Source: Litomosoides sigmodontis
Taxonomy: Eukaryota > Nematoda > Chromadorea > Rhabditida > Onchocercidae
Direction of reading: 5' to 3'
NCBI GenBank assembly: GCA_963070105.1
Contig: OY718804.1
Span: 10,803,817-10,867,816, forward strand
Length of the DNA stretch: 64,000 bases
Part shown: positions 56,620 to 64,000 of the stretch, one piece after another
How positions within the stretch are numbered: position 1 is the first letter of the stretch
Layout of the letters: every line of letters starts with the position of its first letter
Notes under the pieces: generated by a model
What the model was told of the DNA's origin: nothing
The model's input: the letters and a program-made list of their open reading frames with translations, nothing else
Database searches by the model: none
Program-made: the position numbers and the translations under genes

Positions 56620-58307
56620 CTGACCGCAATGTCAATAACCGATTAAATGAGTGGAGTAATATAGCAACTATGCCAAATTAATTAATATCGTTTACTAATT
56701 AATTCAATTTGCCTAATCCTCTCCGTGCTAGTCACTTGTAAGCAGTTTTTTGTCAGTAATGTTTTACACCAACCATCGACGTGATAGAAATTTGTCATTA
56801 CACAATTAGTGAAACGTGAGATTGTCAAATACCACACATCTGTCGCACGTTACACATCACGTGCAAGGTTTTTCAGGAATTATTTGAAGTGATTCAACTC
56901 ACCTCTTTTATCATTAAATACTTTATATAAGCCTTATTTTTCGTCAAAGTACAATTGACATTAATATTAACTTACGCATGTGCAAAACTTCAGTGTAAAA
57001 CTACTTTTTTAAAATTAAAAATAGTAATTTAAAAACTTCAAAAAAGCATAAAATACAAGAAGGCATGGCTGGGAAACTGTCTTGCAGTAAAATTGAAAAA
57101 AAGAAAAAATTCTTCTATGAAATCATCAAGAAAAGTTAAGTCTTCTAGAACGAGTTTGTTTATTTTCCTTTATTTATGAATAGTTCATTGGTGAATCATC
57201 AAGTCTACTCTGCTCGAAGTAAAAGAATTTAAGAATGAAATTTGTGCATGTGAAAGATAATTAAGACTTATTGAAAAATAGAAAGTTCGAAAGTCAAAAC
57301 TTGCAAGTAACTTTTTTCTACGTTTGCCTTCCCATCCGTAATTATTCGGTTATTCCGAAGGAAGATAGAAAAAGAAATCGAAATGATTTGACCTCTAAAA
57401 CTTGAATAAACAATGACTTGACCTTCAATTTTCAATTTTACTTCAATTTTACAAAGAACATTGAACACAGAAATGTCGCAATGGTTAAAAGAAACGAATT
57501 CTTCGGGATGAAACTCGTTTGAAAGATTTAATTAACACCCAAACAAATATTTTAATCTCAACTAAATCACTTAAAAAGTAAAATTTAAATTGGTCGAAAC
57601 AAAAAGGCTTTAATTAAAAAATTTAGGTAATAGTAGAATTTTTCACTTTCCGAAGATTATATATACAGGCAAGTAACAGCGAATAAAATGTTACATTAGT
57701 GAAAAGGGCTCTTTCGGTGGAAATCCGGTTTTCGCCGACCTATCGAAAAGAAAAATCACAGCAAGGAGAAATGAATGAAGGAAAGTTGCATCTTTTCTTC
57801 TTATTAATATGTTTGTAGTTATGAATTTATCATTTTTGAGGAAAATAATTTAACATTTGAAGTTCCAAATTGAATTTTCTTTCTTTTCATTCGAAAGTAA
57901 CCACGATATGCTGCATGTTATCAAACAATTGGCACTTATGCCTGTTGAATTGCTGTTTCAACCAGAAAAAAATTTGGCGAATATTTATTGTGCAAACATA
58001 TAAACGAACATCATACAATGATTCCAATTTCTTTTTTCAAATTAATTTATGATTGAAAGAAATTAATATTATGTTGATAGTAAAAATTTCAACTTCAACT
58101 AACTGTAAAATTCATTTTCAGTAATTTTGAAATATCTTTTTGATTGCAAAAGCTGTACATCCGTTAGAAATCAAACGTCTATATTTCAGAATCAAAATTA
58201 GGAATTTCAGTTATCTTTCAGAAAGATATGTGCTTGCACTTTTGAAAAGAAAAACGGCTAAGGCTGAACAGATGAACAGATAAATTCCATCTCTCTTTCT
58301 ACTCTTT

Positions 58308-58324
58308 ATCTCTCTCTCTCTCTT
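58308..58324. repeat. Short (TC)n tract
   Basis: About eight TC units in the gene-free region, preceded by a degenerate TC/TTC-rich stretch. Confidence 0.8.
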
Positions 58325-58630
58325 TTCACCATTTTAAACTTTTAAATTTGGAAGAAAAATTATTCCAAATAATAAAATATGATAGGTGGAATTGGCTGCT
58401 ATCTAATTGAAGAATCACGACCATACCATTGCGACCAGCAATGAAAAATAGTGAAGAAAGAGGAGAAAGAGAAGAGTTGAAGTGGGAGGAAACAGGATTT
58501 GTGTTGCATGCAAATCGCTTCAACTCAGTGAAATATGTGAAGCAAAACTGCGAAACAACGTTACTTCCTGAAATCAAATTTCAAGATTTCCAAAATCAAA
58601 ATTTCTAATAATTGTAAAAACCACTGGCCA

Positions 58631-58724
58631 ACTCTGGCAATTGGTCCAAAAAATGATTAGTTAACTTTGACAACTGGTCCAGAAACGATTATTTAACGCT
58701 GATAATTGGTCTGAAAATGAGTGA
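58631..58724. repeat. Imperfect tandem repeat, three units of 32-33 bp
   Basis: Three adjacent units share the core pattern aattggtcc (or aactggtcc, aattggtct) followed by an A-rich run and attagtta or a variant. Units start near 58631, 58664 and 58696. Located in the gene-free region. Confidence 0.65.
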
Positions 58725-60242
58725 AGGAATGAAAGTGGGAGGAAGTGGAAGAGAAGAGTTTTTTGTTCCCTTTCTTCAGGATGTCAGGTTTTTACTGAAC
58801 TGAAAAAATGTTTGGAAATTTTGTACTTCGAGTGGAAGAAAGAAAGTGTTTTTGGAACGAATTAAAAAGGAATGTTCAAAGTTCAAAAATTTCTTGAAAA
58901 AAACAAATTTAATCAGCAAGGATGAAAGTTACTAAAATTAATTATTAAAGTTAACTTCAGTAATCGAAGATTTTATTGTGTTTCTTGAATAATTGAAAAA
59001 ACAACCTCAGCCTTTTCAATATCATATTTAGTCTTCAATACAAACTAATTCACCTAGCATGAAGATGCTTTGTTACAAAGTTTTTGAAAATTCCAAATCA
59101 TGAAGTTAAAAAAAAGTTCCGCGAAAAGTATCATAAAATGAAATTTCGCAATTAATGCAAACTGTAAACTATTAAAATAACAACTGTGCAGTGGGATTGT
59201 GAATAGTTATGAAAAAAAACCTTGTGTTTTTCATAATTCGACATACCCTCCGCAACAGGTCGAATTTTGAAAACGGAAGAGAGACGGAGCTATTTTCCGT
59301 AATGCTAAGTTCTCTCCATGTTCACGTATTATCAGTACGTTTCAGAATTTAAATAACTTTACTCCTCCACTCCTTTCATCTCCACCTTCTTTTCTCCTTC
59401 CTAACAAACCAGAAATAAACTTGTTTGCTTATTTCTCCCATCTCAACCGCTGCCCATTATTTGTTTACCTCTAATAGTGTGAAGTTTCTTAGAGATGGTG
59501 AACAGAAAGGGAAATTTCAAGTGCTGATGAGCTTCTTGAATTTCACGCGCACGCATTAAATTTCAGTTTTTCGCATCACCACGAAGGCGTTCCATTAAAC
59601 TACTGACAGTCTAACTGGTTGAAAAAGCATGAGATGCGCCGATGATGTATTTTACTGGTAACTTTGTCATATTTTATTTGAACTGTGAAATGGAACAAGG
59701 CATGAAGGACGAGTTGCTAAAACACATCGATTCATTCAATTTACTACGAAATTTTGAAATTTTCCATAAAATTCACTGGTATCCACTACCTCGTCCATTG
59801 AAGGACAATGAAGAGAAAGACTTCGTGGTTTCTTTTGTATGTAAAAGAAAGTTGAAAATTCAAAAACCATAAAATATTATAATAAATTGTCGTAGAGAAA
59901 GAGTAAAATTTGCATTTTACCAATTTTCAAATGTATTTCCCACAAAATTTTACACTATTCTCACAGAGATCTGCTAATTTAAACAAAGACAACAAACCGA
60001 TGGCTTTCACAATTCCACAAATAGTTGGTGTAACGGAAAAACAGGAAGTTCGGTGAGAATCACATCCAGTTCTCATCACAGGAACTAGTTTTACAACAAA
60101 CTTTCATTGAAACACGAATACGCAGTTCTGTCGGTAATGAGAGGGAGGACGGTATTCCGGAATAGCCGTCCATCCAACACCTATCATTTCATTAACGATT
60201 CATCGATTTCAGTTTAATGGTACTTTGACAACCACACATATG

Positions 60243-60266
60243 CACACACACACACACACACACACA
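60243..60266. repeat. (CA)12 microsatellite
   Basis: Uninterrupted CA dinucleotides in the gene-free region upstream of mup-4, flanked by ATG-CATATATA sequence. Confidence 0.95.
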
Positions 60267-63200
60267 TGCATATATAGCAATGTATAGTTATTCATTTATT
60301 CATATTCAACTTTTTATGTCAATATCAATTGAATTCTTCAATCATTGATTGCTCCTTCAAAGGTACTTCCTCATTTGCTATTAATCATTTAAAATTAAGC
60401 TTGCTTATGTCATTTACTCTTTCCAAAAAACCCCCCAAATGATTGAATTATCTTGTGAGCAATTAAAATTTTTGAAATATAGTTCATATTCTCTGCAAGT
60501 AATTAATTTGCAAGCGGACTATGTAAATCTGATCACTTGAAATTATTGAACGACTGTAAACCAATTAGCTAAAAAGAAGTGAATATTTTAGCATTAAAAC
60601 AAGCATTTCGTAAGTTTGCACATACCTTGAAGTGTTACAGAAACTCTTACCTAAATTATGAACCTAATTTTTCCTAATCTTCAAATTTGTGGAAATTCCA
60701 GGAGAGGTAAAAGTTCGGCAAAGTCTCGTCTTATCTGTCAATTAGGGAAATTTTTTTTATTAACCTCTTGCTACAACTGCGTGGGAAATGTACGATTCCT
60801 ACTCGCAGTTCTTCTTACAGCCTCAGAAGTACCTTCGTACCTTCCGTCCAACTGAGCAACTGAACTTAAAATCCCTACCCCACTCCCACTCCCTCCATCG
60901 TTTAACTTCTGTCGTCTTCTCTTTCAAGCAATATGACTTCTTAAAATTCGCATTTCAATATCGAATTATGTCAGGATTATATTTTTAATGCTGTTTTGAT
61001 TTTGAATTAATCCAATTTAGAAGAATGAAGAATGAAATCGATTCTTTTGGTCTCACTTCAGGCTCAATCTCCTAATTGAATCCTTCCATCCATTTATCAG
61101 TTTCTCCGAAATTTCCTTCTACCATTCTTTCTCTCATTTTCATATTGTTGCTAAATATCAAAACAGTCAAACTTAACTTTTCTTTCTTTTCAAAAAATTA
61201 TCAAATACAGTTTACACAGAAAGTGAAAATAATTCATATTTTAAATTAGTTCTCTTTAGTTCCTCTAGTCTTTAATTTTATTAGTTCTTCCTCTCTTATT
61301 ATAGTTCTCTTTAACTTATCGAATTTCGTTCCTTCAATGAAACGGCAAGCAATTTTGCTCAACTTCGTAGTACAAAAGTCTTTTGTCTGTTCTAAGCGCT
61401 TCAAACGCTTCAAAAATTCGTTTTTATATATTTCGCACTTTTGAAGCATTCTTCCATTTCCCTGTTGTCTTTTGTGCTATCCTTAAATCTCAGTTACTTC
61501 ACTTGGATTTAGTCGAACGACTCCCTTAGGATAGCAATTTTGTTGGGCCTTCATTGTCGCTCGTTGTTTAACTGTTAGCAAACTCCTTCAATTGCTCTCT
61601 TCTCCTCTCTTCTCTTCCCTTTCCTTCTTTTCTTCAAATAAAATTTAACAAGTAGTTCTGGAATTTATTGCAAGATTGATACGCGGAAAGAACTGAAATT
61701 TCAGAATGAGAAATCAATAAGTAATTGCCGATCATTGGTAGCATGTAAAATGCAATTTCAACTTTTAAAAGCCGTAAAAGCGAATTTTGAATGCATGCAA
61801 TAAAGCAATGGTCTAAGAACAAGAAGAAAAAGAGACGACGGAGAAATTCAAAATTCAGCTTCTGATTTTGTCAGCTCCGCTAGCGTTGTAAAAATCGTAA
61901 CGCAATGTACGAATTATTTTGCGACCAATCGCGCTGATAGCACTCTGCAAATGTAATTGAGCAATTCAACACTCATCGTCCTTTTCATTTCGTCTTACAC
62001 AAAATCCAATTCCGGATCCGGAATTCCTTAAGATTCTAACATTTGATGCATAAATATGAGTTGCAAATTGAACAAATTATACTGCGGGCAAGAGCACTGC
62101 AGAAAATTCTCACAAATCAAGCGGTTAGAAGCAAACTATTTGCATGCAGTTAAATGAAAATAATTATAAGAAGTAACAGGTCAAAATCACAAATCAATTC
62201 AAAAGCGCAAAAGTACCAATGAATTTGCCAATCAGATTCTTCATCTAATTCTTTGCCCTAAAAATGTATGCTTATAATTAAACTAATTAATTGACCGAAA
62301 CTAGGCACACTCATAAATCACAAAGCGTCATATTAATATAATGTGCAAATTATACCAATTTCAACTTTTTATAATGCGATCTATTGAAAACTTTGATTTT
62401 ATAGTTTCAATTGAAGAAAATTCGTGTGGCATTTTGTTCATTGAATTTAACAAAATCTTAATTAATTCGTCATTTGAGAATGGAATGATTGGACAAAGTT
62501 GTTATATTGGTGCTCAGCGAATGCGTTCCAAAGTTATCTCCGCGACCCTTTCGGCGAGAGCAATAGCACTTCAACGGGGGCGGACGAAGTCCACTTTTGC
62601 AATGAAATAATTGGACATTCCGTAAAATCAGCGCTTTTCAGTGAGCGAAAAAGAACTAGCAGTGTGTAATGTTCGAACATTAAAGTAAGCTATTTTCTCT
62701 TTCCTTTCCATTTGTTGTTGTCGAAGTAACAAATTCAATGCTAACAATTAGCCAAGGAGAAATTAACGCATTTGAGCTTTTTTTTTTTGTTTAAAAGTTC
62801 GCTTTTCAGCTTCTCCTTCGCTTCTTCCCCTTCTTCTTCTTTGCCTGTCAACTTATTTCTTCAATTTTTTTTTCACAGAAATTTTGCTCTTTTGTTTTTC
62901 GTTCTTATCACTTTTGCACTTTCAACTTCGTTTCGATCATTGAAATTAGTGGATGAAAGAGCATAAATATTAGAAGCATAAAAATAAGTGAGTAATTGAA
63001 TTGTGCAACAGTTAAAATTAATTAAAGTAAATTCAACAGTGGTTGTACGAAGTAAATGTTTGAAATATAGGAATTATTGGCGTAAAATTTTAAGCGAATT
63101 CAGTTTGCTGCAAGATGTGATTTTGTCATTTTAAACGCTTTAAAAACTTCTTATCAAATTATTGCAAAGATCATGAAGTTCAACTACTCCAAAGATTTAA

Positions 63201-64000
63201 AGTAATTGAACTTCATTATCTTAAAAAAACTTTAAATTAATCAAAATATTTTCGATCTTTACGAAACTTATTGTTACTGATGAATAAAGAACAATGATGA
63301 GAATGTAAACTTCACAAACACGCTAGCAATGATCAACATTTATCACTCGTCGCTGAGGAGAAGAGCAATTGATAAAAATGTCAAATAATTTTATCCATCC
63401 GATAGCGGCGAATACCACCTATCCCTACAGCAGGCAAACAGACAGTGCTCACGCGAGTGATCACGAAAGTTTAAATAAAATGAGAGATACCCGAGATGAC
63501 GTGGTAGCAATTTAAACTTGATAAACATTTAATTAATTTTATGAAATTAAAGGGACTAAAGGGTATATATAAAACTTTATGCATCAAGCAAAAACCTTAA
63601 CTAATAAATCATCGAAACGAGCTTTCTTGAAGGCACTACTTTCTTTCTAACTCCTCCTTGGCTCACTTTCCTTTTCAGATTGCTCTCCTTTTATTCAAAT
63701 AATTGAAATTTAATAATCGGGAGCTTAAAAATTAGCGTGAACTTCTCATCCTTCTTCGTTGGTTTGAGTGAAGTTGTCGAAAACTGCTCCGCTAACTTTC
63801 TCTCGCCCTCTCCCTCTCGTCTGTCAAGCATTTTAAATCATTCCAAATTACATTTTCCGATTTATTTTTAAAAAAGTGAAGTGGAAAGAGTATGAGGGAA
63901 AGAGAAATGGCTGAAAAATGGGATAAAATGGAAATTAAATAATAGCAACGAGGAGAGGTGAAGCGGTCTTTTATTGGTCCTTTCTTTTCCCATAAAAAGT

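Larger units (their letters stand above)
54576..64000. other. Long gene-free region upstream of mup-4
   Basis: About 9.4 kb in which I could support no coding exon on either strand. Open frames (for example 55047-55407, 59642-59872, 62341-62610) are short, have AT-rich-biased composition and match nothing recognisable. It contains the simple repeats listed separately. It could hold distal regulatory DNA for mup-4, or be part of a long intron of a gene beyond the window. Confidence 0.5.

Noticed and set aside
56409..56681. Plus-strand frame with His-Arg and Gln runs
   Set aside because: The runs come from CCA/CCG and CAA triplet repeats; the flanking residues show no conserved or coding-like features and there is no splice context.
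62341..62610. 89-codon plus-strand frame
   Set aside because: No recognisable domain or splice context in an AT-rich, gene-free region; length is compatible with chance.

Overview
The window is AT-rich, intron-rich nuclear DNA from a nematode, most likely a filarial or other clade III (spirurid) worm. The main reason is an orthologue of the nematode-specific epidermal receptor MUP-4, spread over about 16.5 kb. Introns are short to medium, acceptors are TTTCAG-like, and genes are closely packed in tandem. No bacterial, viral or CRISPR features were seen. Because the genes are split into many short exons, each CDS coordinate below is the span from start codon to stop codon; exon joins were read by eye from splice sites and phase.

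Layout, left to right. (1) 371-7970, minus: TRIM-NHL protein (RING, two B-boxes, coiled coil, NHL propeller), with a GC-AG last intron. (2) 8988-18328, minus: large M16 metallopeptidase of the C. elegans C05D11.1 type; a 109-bp TA repeat abuts one of its splice acceptors. (3) 19052-19267, plus: intronless TFIIH subunit 5 (GTF2H5/TTDA), divergent from the peptidase. (4) 19911-27962, minus: three housekeeping genes in tandem about 0.9-1.0 kb apart, transcribed CCDC134, then ZFAND1, then RNase H1; a possible operon. (5) 29434-35109, minus: a LAPTM4-like four-helix membrane protein with a roughly 400-residue basic tail. It contains three tandem, phase-matched alternative versions of exon 2, apparently mutually exclusive, and one exon whose expected acceptor reads GG instead of AG. 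(6) 38036-54575, minus: mup-4, with signal peptide, about 26 EGF-like modules, one vWA domain with an intact MIDAS, at least one SEA domain, a transmembrane helix and a cytoplasmic tail. Two introns hold copies of the same dispersed repeat. (7) 54576-64000: about 9.4 kb with no gene that can be supported, containing several simple repeats; it is upstream of mup-4 and may hold its regulatory DNA.

The genes do not form one pathway. MUP-4 links epidermis to cuticle. The TRIM-NHL protein is a likely E3 ligase or RNA regulator. GTF2H5 and RNase H1 act in DNA repair and transcription or R-loop removal. ZFAND1 acts in stress-granule and proteasome quality control. CCDC134 is a secretory-pathway protein. 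The most novel item is the membrane-protein gene with the exon-2 cassette array.
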